Below, in pieces: positions 9,095-17,180 of a stretch of 17,180 bases of DNA; position 1 is the stretch's first letter, and every line of letters begins with the position of its first letter. Where the stretch lies: the NCBI GenBank assembly GCA_027604005.1, contig JADGJT010000429.1, forward strand, positions 1 through 17,180, in the 5' to 3' direction. The notes beneath the pieces were generated by a model. It saw only the letters and a list, made by a program, of their open reading frames with translations. It searched no databases and was not told where the DNA came from. Source of the stretch: Dinochytrium kinnereticum. Taxonomy: Eukaryota; Chytridiomycota; Chytridiomycetes; Chytridiales; Chytridiaceae. The translations under genes were made by a program, and so were the position numbers.

Positions 9095-9939
9095 AGGGAG
9101 TGGTGGTAATGGGATGGGTAGATAGTTTAACTGTATATTCTGTTGATGCAAATTTTGTTGTGGGTTTTGTTATGCCTCTCCTCATTACCATGTCGTTGGT
9201 TGTTGTAGTTTTTTTCCTTCCTTTTTTCTTATTATTTTTTGTGTTTTACTAGGATTGTCTCTCCCATTGGATTTAATTTTTGTTACTGTGCGGTTATGAG
9301 GGTTGGATTTAAAGGGTTTCATGATGATGATAGACTTGATTATAACTATTTTTTAATCATTTTCTTCTTTTTTTTCTTTCTTTTTCTCTCTTTGGCTTTC
9401 GTTCCATACATTTACCTTTGGGATTCTTTTTGGGGTGGAGGGAGAGGGAAATCTGCTCATCACTCATTCAACATTCGACGCGAACAATTTAATAATTGAT
9501 GAAACAGAACATAGAAGTTATCCGCTGATTTGAGTGGGGATGAAGAAGCCAGAGAGCTTAACAACTAAATGCTTTACAGTTTTGCTCCGTGAGGCACTTC
9601 CTAGCGATTGAACTGTCACCACCGTCTTCAAGTCCTCATTAATTCTTTACTTATAGTTCACAGTTAAGATAAAATATTATTTATCCAGAAAAGCAAACGG
9701 AATCCCAGCAGTATTCATGTTATTTTTCATAAACAAACCGCCAAAGAAAACGAAAAAAAAGAAGGAAAGAATACAGGTGAACAAGTGAAATAAAGCAGAA
9801 ACAAGCAAATGAAATCCCATACAGGTGGCAAAAAAAAAAAAAAAAAAAAATAGCTTTACGACCATTCCGAAACAAAAAGCAAAACAACGCACAACAATGC
9901 AATAACAACAAATACAACAACAAAAAACCATTCCATAAT
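9095..9939. other. Convergent intergenic region (PP2C 3' side, GTPase 3' side)
   Basis: T-rich up to about 9420, then mixed, then A-rich from about 9720, so each half is T-rich on the strand of its neighbouring gene, consistent with two 3' UTRs facing each other. There is a run of about 21 A at 9830-9850. Frames on both strands are low-complexity. Nothing else recognisable is present. Confidence 0.6.
9830..9850. repeat. Poly-A run, about 21 bases
   Basis: Uninterrupted A run downstream of the minus-strand GTPase gene, reading as T on that strand. No target-site duplication or other sign of retroposition was seen beside it. Confidence 0.8.
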
Positions 9940-12413
9940 CTAAACCAACCCCTCATCTCTCCCAACACCCCCACCAACCTCACCCTCCACAAACCTTCCC
10001 CTCCTCTTCTTCCTCCTCCCCTCCCCCTCCTCCCCCAATCCACCACCAACCAACACCCTTCCCTCACCCCCCCCGAAGACCCTCACAACCTTCCCAACAC
10101 ATTTCAACCTCCCCCCCCGAAACAACACAAACCTCCCCACCCTAACCCACTCGGGCTCTGACGCAAAAGCAAACCTCACCCTGACCCTCATCCCCGACAC
10201 CACCATCACAGGCGCCACGACCGGACCGTCCTCCAAAAGTCCCTCCAAGTTGATAGAAGGACAGCGACGCGGCGGGGTGGAAGCAGCGGATTCAACAGAG
10301 ATGATTTTAGCCCCTTGAACAATTCCACCACAGTAAATGACCCCCTGAGTTCCCAAAGCGGTGAAACAAGGTGGAGCGTGCAGAATATGAAGATCGGCTT
10401 CAAACTCCCAATTCACCCCAACCTCTGGATCACCCCACTCCCGAGTCGTCGGTGACATAACGTAAGGCACGACCACCTGGCCTTTCCGTATTCTGAAACC
10501 CCCAGGAGGATCAAGGGAAGATCTTGACGAGGAGAGGTCGGGAGGGAAGGAGATGGCCAGCGTGCCTGCTTGGCCAGAGGATAAGCTCCCCACTGCGCAT
10601 CGTTGGCGTTGGATGGAGGAGATGCGGATTGGGATGAACCTCCCACGGTCAGGACCCAGTAGGTAAAGTGGTTGACACCGAGTGGGCGATGTGGGGGCTT
10701 GGGATGTGGAATCTGGGGGTGGTGATGGGGGGGCTGTTGCTTGTGTTGTTGTGATGATGCCGGATTTGAGTATACCTCCGAGAACGTATCCGACGGCTTT
10801 TTGGTTTGAGAAGAACGGGATTGGTTGACGAGAATCATTAGCCTTTACGCCAAGTGAAAGCAGAGTTAAACAAAACTCACATGGCACGGAATAAATCTCC
10901 TCAACCCCAAATTCAACATCATCAGTACGATGACCAACAGCGCGACCTGCCTTCTTCCCATCCGCGTGAGAAGTTGGCCGCTTAGGTAAAAGGTTCAAAA
11001 ACTTTATCAAAAGCGGGACGTTTTCCCCGGTAACGCTTGACACAAGAAAGATAGGAATGAACCTAAACAAAAGAAGACAAAAGAAAGAATAGAAAGAAGA
11101 AGAAGAAAAGAAATGTCAACGCTACCACAAAAACAAAAAAAAAGGCAAACAAACCTCGCAGAGTCCAACCCCGCCACAGCCTCAACCAGATCATCCTCAT
11201 CCTTAATAATCTTCGGCTCCCTCCTAACCGCCTCCGACCTCATAACCCTCAACAACCCCCCAACAGTCCCAGTCAACTGCTCCCGATCCGCAACATCAAT
11301 CTTCGTAATCACCACAAAAACAGGCACCCCCAACCCAACCGCCACCCCCAAATGTTCTCTAGGCACCTCCGAAACCCCTCCAGCAGTGCCGCCAATAATC
11401 AAGCAAGCATAATCAGGATGACTCCCCGTGATCCCCGACAACGTGGTCCGCTGGTACTTTGGGTGTCCGCACGTGTCCAAAAAGGTGACCAGCTTCGACG
11501 CGACCTCGCAAACTTGTTCCCAGGATGATATGAGCATGGTACCGGATGAGGGTGGTCTTGGGGTGGGGTCTCCGTCGTTGCTTGAGGGGGGTGAGGGGAT
11601 GGAGGTGAGGGATGAGGTGGTGCGGTAGTTGACCAGGTCGCCAGATGCGTCGAAGCCAATGATTTGATGGGATATAGAGGAGGTGCGGCCGCTAACGATT
11701 TCGTGACGATGACGGAGAAGGTTCAACCTTGATTTTCCGCGACCGTTATCAAGCTCCGAGTGCGTCAAAACACCCAACAGTGTGGATTCTGTTTTACAAA
11801 AACCAAACAAAGTCAACAACCTCCTGTATAAATCAAAAAAGAAGAAAGACATACTTCCTGCATCGACACCCCCAAGAATAGCCACTCGAACCTCAAGAAA
11901 ATGTTGACTATCCGTTACCCTTTTTCGAACAAGCACCTCAGCAGCGATTCTAGTCACAGACGTTCCCTTCCTCCTCCGAATAACCGACGCATCAGCATTA
12001 AGCTGCTCAGCCATATACTCTAACGTAGAAAGGGAAGCCTCCATATCCTCCGGCGAAAGACCCACGACCTCCCCATCATCCGCAACGCCAACCTCATACA
12101 TGGCTTCTCCATGACCTTCTGCAAGTCTTTAAAATCTTAAAGTTAAATCTCATAAGGAATCCGTCTACACAAACCTCCATTTCATCTGTGTGATAAGATG
12201 CTCGAGTCTTTCGGGGGGCGGGTTGACAAGCTTCAACTTAAGGAGAATTGTTTAATACCGTTTTGCCAAAGAGATTGATATACATTTTAAAAGAAACCAT
12301 CTCACCTTATACTCCACATTCCCCTCGTCGTCAACCTCCTGAGGAAGAACATTCCCATTAATCCTCTCCCTCATAAAACTCCTCTTGTACCGCAGTCTAC
12401 TCCCGAATTCCAT
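9940..12413 (-). CDS. GTPBP1/GTPBP2-like translational GTPase
   Basis: Member of the GTPBP1/GTPBP2 branch of eEF1A-like GTPases, linked in animals to ribosome rescue and mRNA surveillance. Exons on the minus strand: 12413-12306, 12236-12175, 12126-11855, 11788-11155, 11062-10881, 10796-9940; 704 aa with phases consistent. Visible in order: GNVEYKLKLVNPP, the family N-terminal block; YEVGVADDGEVVGL; P-loop GGVDAGKS at 142-149; THSELDNGRG and HEIVSGRTSS, the switch I region; a Ser/Pro-rich insertion at about 204-231; G3 DTCGH at 252-256 (DxxG kept); G4 TKID at 309-312; SSVTGEN; then the beta-barrel part beginning YSVPSVGYVLGGILKSG, with LLGPD, SIQRQR, GQAGTLA, WEFEAD and LHILHAP. The C-terminus is a Gly/Arg/Glu-rich tail. 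Start: first ATG of exon 1. A TTGTAG just before it could be an acceptor, so a further 5' exon cannot be excluded. Confidence 0.92.
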
Positions 12414-13567
12414 ATCTACAACCAAAAAAAACCCCCCCCCAAAAAAAGCATCAGCAATATCATTCCAAACCCTCCATCCCCCAAAGAAAATTTTCATTAA
12501 GCTGTGCCATCACCACCAACCAACCCACGGGGACTAACAAAAAGGACAAGAAAAAGAAGGAACCCCCCGCCACCCACCTCTCCAATCTCTACAATATAAA
12601 GAACGTGTGTTTCAAGCGCAAGAATGCCACCGTAGTTGATACCCGCATGAAGGAGAGAGAGAGAGAGAGCTTCAAGGAGGGGCGAGAAGCTCGACCCCCG
12701 CTTTCAAAGCCGACCTACGCAACACACCAGAGGCGAGAGATGGTTCCAACGAAATTCGCCCTCTCCCTTCTAACCTATGATAAAATGATTTGGCTCCCCT
12801 TGAAAGGTATGAAGAAAAATCTTGGGAGGATCAGCTGCCGTCTTTCCCGTAAGCAATTGGTGACGTTGGGGGTAAGTTGAATGCAGGTGAGGATTGGAAT
12901 TGAGCTGATTCAATAGAGTTGCAATCCAATGCACGGGTCGTCGGTGAGTGTGCTTTTCTTGAATGGTCTTGTTTGGAGGGCAACCGTTTGGTGGAATGAC
13001 TGTTTGCAAAGCTTGTTTTGAAAAATCGGGCACAGCAAAAAACAGTAAAAAAGGATGATTCACAATATGCGAGGTTATTAATGGCCTTCAAATCCTCCTC
13101 ACACAAGTATACTAATAGTTTTAAAACTGGAAGAGAAAGATATCCAAGTAACAGCCTGATCCCCACAGCTTACACTTGCCAAAACAAAAAAAAAAACGAG
13201 CAACATAAAAAGTCAACTACTATTAAAGATGATGAGGTCCCTTCATTCGCTTCTCCTCAGATCAACCACACCCTTACTCATTCATAGACAATCCAATGGA
13301 TGAAAAAAGAAGAAAAGAAGAAGAAGAAGAAAATGAACAAAAGGGCAAAGACAGAAACAAGACAATCGGAAAGGCAAATCATCCACACTCACTCCCAACA
13401 CCCTTCTCAAATCTCTGCCCAAACCTCAAAAAAAAAAATAAAAAAAAAAACAACAAAGAAACAATCCCCGACCTCACAAAAACAAAAACAAAGAAGAAAC
13501 GATAGAGAGAGAAAAAAACAAACAAGGTGAACAAGCCATCCCTGCATTCCCCCAAGTACCCTGGTAA
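12414..13567. other. Intergenic region between the GTPase start and the GH5 3' end
   Basis: About 1.15 kb. 12414-12600 should hold the GTPase promoter on the minus strand and has a C10 run flanked by A runs (about 12425-12448). A short GA repeat lies at about 12654-12670. 12700-13080 has ordinary complexity with no recognisable protein. From about 13180 the plus strand becomes strongly A-rich, with a GAA-type repeat near 13307-13331, probably the GH5 3' UTR side. Lys-rich plus-strand frames here are composition artefacts. Confidence 0.6.
13307..13331. repeat. Imperfect GAA repeat
   Basis: A GAA/GAAA-rich tract downstream of the GH5 gene, within strongly purine-rich plus-strand sequence. It generates spurious Lys/Glu-rich frames. 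Confidence 0.6.
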
Positions 13568-16500
13568 TCAAACAAAGGTAGAGTTAGGCGGAGGCGGAAC
13601 ACGATCCAAGACGACATCGATCCTGTCGCCATTCCGCGCTTTATCGGTCAGCTCAAAGACAACCAGGTGCTCATTTCCCTCTGGAACATGCCAAGTCGCA
13701 AGATGAGGTGGCGTGATGGTGATAGTGTATCCGTATTGATAATAAACGCTGATGGATGATTTATGTACATTCATAAAAAAATAATTTGTGAGAATAAAGA
13801 AAACGAGTGAATCAAGGACATCCCATAAAAGCAACACGCAGCAAAGAAAGAAAAAGCAACAACAAAGAAAAAGGAGAAAAGAAAAAAGCACCCCGCCCCC
13901 CCCCCCAGCGCGCACCCAACAAAAAAAAAAAACACTCGGCACCCCTGTCAACCAAAAGCAAAAAACTCACGCAGTCTGAATCCTAGCCTCAGTGGGTCCA
14001 CGCACATCCGGATCAGCCCAATAAGAAAATCTAAGCTGATAAGAGGTCGCATTGAAATAAAAGGTTCCAGGAACAAGCGACCCCTGCACAGCATGAACAT
14101 AAGACCGTGTATAGATCTCGATTGAATTTTCCATCAGCTCTCCCGTCTCCTGATCAAAGAACGAGTTGCCCACTCCCGTGATGGGGAGGAACGGCTGTTT
14201 GCAAAAAAAAAAAACAAGTAAAATTAAACAACGGGGTTTCATAATCTCCCGATCCCCTCCTCCCCCTCCCCCTTCCTCAAAAAAAAAAAAAAAAAAAAAA
14301 TTAAAAAAAGAGCCCATAACTCACCTTATACTCCCAAGTCATCCAAGAGATTCCTTCAGCATCCGCCAACTCCAACGCCTGGTACCACTCCTCCCAAGGC
14401 ACATAAAACTCGGTCATGATGAGGCCAGACCCAAGCCTCTTGATATCTCTCTTCCTGTCCTTAAAACACTGCGTCAACGGAGACACATTCGGTCCTCCGT
14501 TCTTGAACTTGTAGTAATGAAAGCTAAGCGCCGTGAGGTTTCGGTACCCGAACCCGCCTTCACAACCCCCACAAGAAAATTCACAGAAAGTTAATAATAA
14601 AATAATTAAAAATAAAAAAACGAAGAAGGGGGGGCAAGCTCCTTCCTCCCACAAAATAAAAAAAAGAAAGCAAGACGAGCAAAGGGAGGGGAAGGAGGGA
14701 GTGTTACAACCAAAAAAAAAACAAAAAAAACACGCTACCAGGCACATCCGTGAACCCCGTGATAAAATTATCCCAAGTCACCCCCTCATACATGATAAGA
14801 TTCCGTTGATCCACCTCCCGAATAGCATCCCCCGCAGCCTTATTCAATTTTTGTATGTTGGTGCGATCCGCCACACCCGGCACAAGAAGACTGGGAATCT
14901 CAAAGACCTGACCAGCAAAAGGTTCATTGATGATATCGTAGCCGAGAATATTGGGGAAGGAGGAGAACTCTTCCGCCACTTTACGCCAGTAAGCTGCAAA
15001 AGAGTCGCGGAGGCCGTTGATGTTGTCGTAGATGTTCTGTGGGTTATGGCGGGAGAAAAAAAGAGTTAGGATTCGTTTAGATGAGTAGCATGGCGATTTC
15101 AAATCGAATAAAGGGGGCTTTCCCACTCATTCAACTCTCAGACGTATACATAATCGAAAAACCAATGGCTAGTTAGAACCTTCCCCCCCTCCAGCCAACC
15201 CTCACCCTCGTCTTTTCTTCCCCCCCCCCAAAAAAAAACCGAAACACACCAAACAAAAAAATCCTAGAACTCCCCCTTCCCTGGAATCCCAAAACACCGC
15301 TTCCACCCCCTCCCCCCCTCCCTAGAATCCCAAAACACCTCTTCCACCCCCTTCCCCCTTCCCCAGAATCCCAAAACACTTCTTCCACCTCCATCCTCCA
15401 TCGCCATAAACAGGAAACCCCACCCAACCCCACCCAACCCCCCCCCCCCCCCAAAAAAAACAAACCAAACAAGAAAAACCAACCAACCAAAAAACCAAAC
15501 CAACCCCCCCTTCCCACCCCACCTGGTAAGCATTAGCAGCCGCATAAGTCAACTGATAAGTCGACCAAGCAAGCTTCGCACACTCCTCCTGACTCGGCAT
15601 CCCCCTCTCATCCAACTGATAAGGCGGGGCAGCAGGTCTCGGGAATCCCACGGTCGAGTTCGGTAGATGCACCCCAGATCTATCCAATGGCGACGAGATG
15701 TCCACCGCCCAGTGTGGGATACCCTCTCCGCAGAACCGTTCGCTTAGAGAGTCTTTTTTTTTTTTGGGGGGGGGGCCATAACATAAAAGTTAAATTTGAT
15801 AAATGTTAGGGGGGGGGAGGGGGCGGGAGTGTTTTTTTTTTTAGGTCTCTCGTTCGTTCTTTCGTTAACATTGAACCTGACAAATCACTCCAGAAACTAA
15901 GAACGGCCATGATGGGGAAGGATTAATTCACCTTGATGGAATTCGAGGAGGACGTAGATTCCCTATTTTTTAATTTTTTTTTGTGGGGGGTAGGGGGGAA
16001 GAGGGGTTAGTAATTTTATTATTCTTTTGGGGGGGGGGGGGAAAGGGTTGGATGAGTGTATGGAACGAACCTTTTCATTGCACATTGAGACAATGTTCTT
16101 CATAATATCAATGTAGGTTTGGTTGTATTGACCACGTTCAGGTTCAACCCCCGGCCACATCTCGAAAGCGCAAAGAAGAAGAAGAGAAAACAAAAAACAA
16201 AACACAAACCAAAGAAAGAAAGAAAAAAACAGTGTGAGACGTTTTTGAATACACCATTCTCAAAAACAAACAAATACGACAACAACGACAACAACAACAA
16301 CAACAAAAAAAAAAAATCGACAAAAAGAAAAAAAAGGAAAAACAAACGAAACCAAACTAAACCCATATCGCAACAAAAACAAACACAAGAAACAAAAAAA
16401 CAAGAAAAAAAAGGCACTTACAATCCCCAACCTAACAGCGTTCATGTTCAAATCACCTTTATACCATAAAAAAAGAGAAAAAAAAAAGAAAAGAGAGAGA

Positions 16501-17132
16501 GAGAGAGAGAGAGACACACACACCCAATCAACAAAACAAACCTCCTCACAAAAGAAACAAAACAAAAAACAAAAAAAAAAAATCCTCACCCATAAACGCG
16601 ATATCATCCTCATTAAACGAATACTGCTTATCCCATCGATCCACCACAGGATGCCAAGGAGTTCCTGAACATCAAAAAAAAAAAAAAGAAAACCACGTGT
16701 AAGAAACACATCACTTTCAACCCTCAACCCTCAACCCCACAATCACAACCCAACCAACCCCACCCCAACCTCCCAACCAACCCCAACCTCACCCCCCCCT
16801 TCCACCAAAACCCACCCCCACCCCCTCCTTCAAAAAACAAACCCACCAAAAAAAAAACAAAACAAAAAAAAAAAGGACCACAACCCCCACCCACCCTTCA
16901 TAACAACATTCGTCCCCCTAAACAACCTCTGCCTCCCCAACACATCCCTAAACCTCCCAACCCCATCCACCCCCTCCAACCTCGTCGGCACCGGCGGCCG
17001 ATTCAACGACACCCTCCAAGGCAGCTCCTCCCTCCTCCCTCCCCCCTCCGCGTTCTGAAAGACAAGCGGGTGGGTAGGGAGGCCGAGGGTTGGGCAGGCG
17101 AGGAGGAGGAGGAGGGTGAGGAGGTGCAGCAT
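13568..17132 (-). CDS. Secreted GH5 glycosidase, endoglycoceramidase-like
   Basis: Predicted retaining GH5 hydrolase, closest in motif pattern to endoglycoceramidases and related glycolipid hydrolases that release glycan from glycosphingolipid. Exons on the minus strand: 17132-16895, 16664-16590, 16456-16422, 16160-16071, 15962-15932, 15752-15523, 15036-14739, 14557-14325, 14194-13971, 13748-13568; 544 aa, all phases matching. Visible: a Leu-rich signal peptide at about 1-17; LFRGTNVV; MNAVRLGIMWPGVEPERGQYN; GIYVLLEFHQD; RFCGEGIPHWAV; YDIINEPFAG with acid/base E271; ALSFHYY; LIMTEFYVP with nucleophile E382; GISWMTWEYK; and a C-terminal beta-sandwich-like part with FRFSYW-like and YGYTITIT segments. 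Family knowledge: fungal EGCrP-type relatives usually lack a signal peptide, so this one differs. Steryl-glucosidase or glucocerebrosidase activity is possible instead. Introns carry many homopolymers, a minisatellite and microsatellites. Confidence 0.9.
14279..14300. repeat. Poly-A run in GH5 intron 8
   Basis: About 22 consecutive A on the plus strand (T on the gene strand), inside the intron at 14195-14324. It may serve as a polypyrimidine stretch for that intron. Confidence 0.8.
15284..15396. repeat. 41-bp tandem repeat, about 2.7 copies
   Basis: Units start at 15284, 15325 and 15366 with GAATCCCAAAACAC, followed by CTTCCACC and C-rich sequence. The first two units are each 41 bases and the third is partial. 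A degenerate piece of a further copy may precede at about 15264-15283. The unit length is not a multiple of three and lies in an intron. Confidence 0.85.
15438..15452. repeat. Poly-C run, 15 bases
   Basis: Uninterrupted C run on the plus strand (G on the gene strand) in GH5 intron 6, directly followed by an A run. Confidence 0.8.
16029..16041. repeat. Poly-G run, 13 bases
   Basis: Uninterrupted G run on the plus strand within GH5 intron 4 (15963-16070), one of several G/T runs there. Confidence 0.8.
16280..16305. repeat. AAC trinucleotide repeat
   Basis: An imperfect AAC array with one GAC interruption inside GH5 intron 3 (16161-16421). It creates a spurious Asn/Thr-rich frame. Confidence 0.7.
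16491..16523. repeat. Compound AG/AC microsatellite
   Basis: About twelve AG units running directly into four or five AC units, in GH5 intron 2 (16457-16589). Likely length-polymorphic. Confidence 0.85.
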
Positions 17133-17180
17133 TGGGGTTGGAGGTGTGTGTTTGTTTTTTTTGGTTTGGGGAGACTGACG
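17133..17180 (-). promoter_or_regulatory. Start of the GH5 upstream region
   Basis: Only 48 bases precede the GH5 start codon on its strand before the window ends. They contain a short run of A on the gene strand. The promoter itself lies mostly outside the window. Confidence 0.4.

Larger units (their letters stand above)
15037..15522 (-). other. GH5 intron 6, 486 nt, strongly G-rich on the gene strand
   Basis: The longest intron of the GH5 gene. It starts GTGGGG and ends ACCCACAG. On the gene strand its first 350 bases are almost entirely G and T with little C, and include a 15-G run, a G/T-rich block and a 41-bp tandem repeat. The other introns of this gene also contain long G or T runs. 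Confidence 0.75.

Noticed and set aside
9830..9850. Poly-A run considered as the tail of a retroposed element
   Set aside because: No target-site duplication or reverse-transcriptase-derived sequence beside it. Similar runs are common in this window.
13296..13530. Lys/Glu/Asn-rich plus-strand frames
   Set aside because: Pure composition artefact of A-rich, GAA-repeat sequence.
15173..15545. Gly/Trp-rich minus-strand frames that look like a repeat protein
   Set aside because: They are readings of the G-rich intron 6 and its 41-bp repeat. The flanking GH5 exons join in phase without them.
16119..16469. Lys/Asn/Gln-rich plus-strand frame
   Set aside because: Reading through AAC, AAAG and poly-A tracts in GH5 introns 2 and 3.
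16718..16738. Three 7-base CAACCC(T/C) units, considered as telomere-like repeat
   Set aside because: Only three units, not a known fungal telomere sequence, and located in an intron between conserved exons.
3846..17132. GH16 and GH5 considered as parts of a glycan-degradation cluster
   Set aside because: They are about 8 kb apart with three unrelated housekeeping-type genes between them and no transporter or regulator.

Overview
The window comes from a filamentous-fungus nuclear genome. It carries six intron-rich protein genes, and I could build complete exon chains for all of them from frame continuity and splice signals: 31 introns, all phases consistent, every chain ending in a stop. The organism call rests on a fungal Cdc10/AspD-class septin, a Ptc2-like PP2C beginning MGQTLS, short introns (mostly 48-260 nt), and a standalone CoA-binding protein of a kind common in Pezizomycotina. 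I would guess Ascomycota, but the finer lineage is not determined by what I can see. Non-coding DNA is loaded with long A, C, G and T runs and short purine or pyrimidine repeats. Many apparent open frames in it are low-complexity artefacts.

Layout. 1-550: septin upstream region. 551-2543 (+): Cdc10-class septin, 336 aa, with a 687-nt first intron that begins with GC. 2544-3845: convergent intergenic region, first T-rich, then a stretch of ordinary complexity with several small hairpins. 3846-5721 (-): membrane-anchored GH16 beta-1,3-glucanase of the GNBP/laminarinase type, 413 aa. 5722-6107: short divergent promoter region. 6108-6709 (+): CoA-binding-domain protein, 141 aa. 6710-7281: PP2C upstream region. 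7282-9094 (+): Ptc2/Ptc3-like PP2C phosphatase, 377 aa. 9095-9939: convergent intergenic region. 9940-12413 (-): GTPBP1/GTPBP2-like translational GTPase, 704 aa. 12414-13567: intergenic. 13568-17132 (-): secreted GH5 protein resembling endoglycoceramidase, 544 aa, with nine repeat-laden introns. 17133-17180: upstream of that gene.

The genes do not form one pathway. Septin, PP2C and the GTPase are housekeeping or signalling genes. The GH16 and GH5 enzymes are both predicted to act outside the cytosol, on beta-glucan and probably on glycosphingolipid-type substrates, so the window touches cell-surface polymer and lipid turnover twice. I see no mobile element, CRISPR array, tRNA or rRNA, and nothing that clearly amounts to an undescribed multi-gene system. 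The points most worth checking are the GH16 and GH5 architectures, the alternative starts of the PP2C, the unusual introns (GC donor, recurrent GTTYGT donors, G-rich 41-bp minisatellite) and a cluster of hairpins at 3290-3490.
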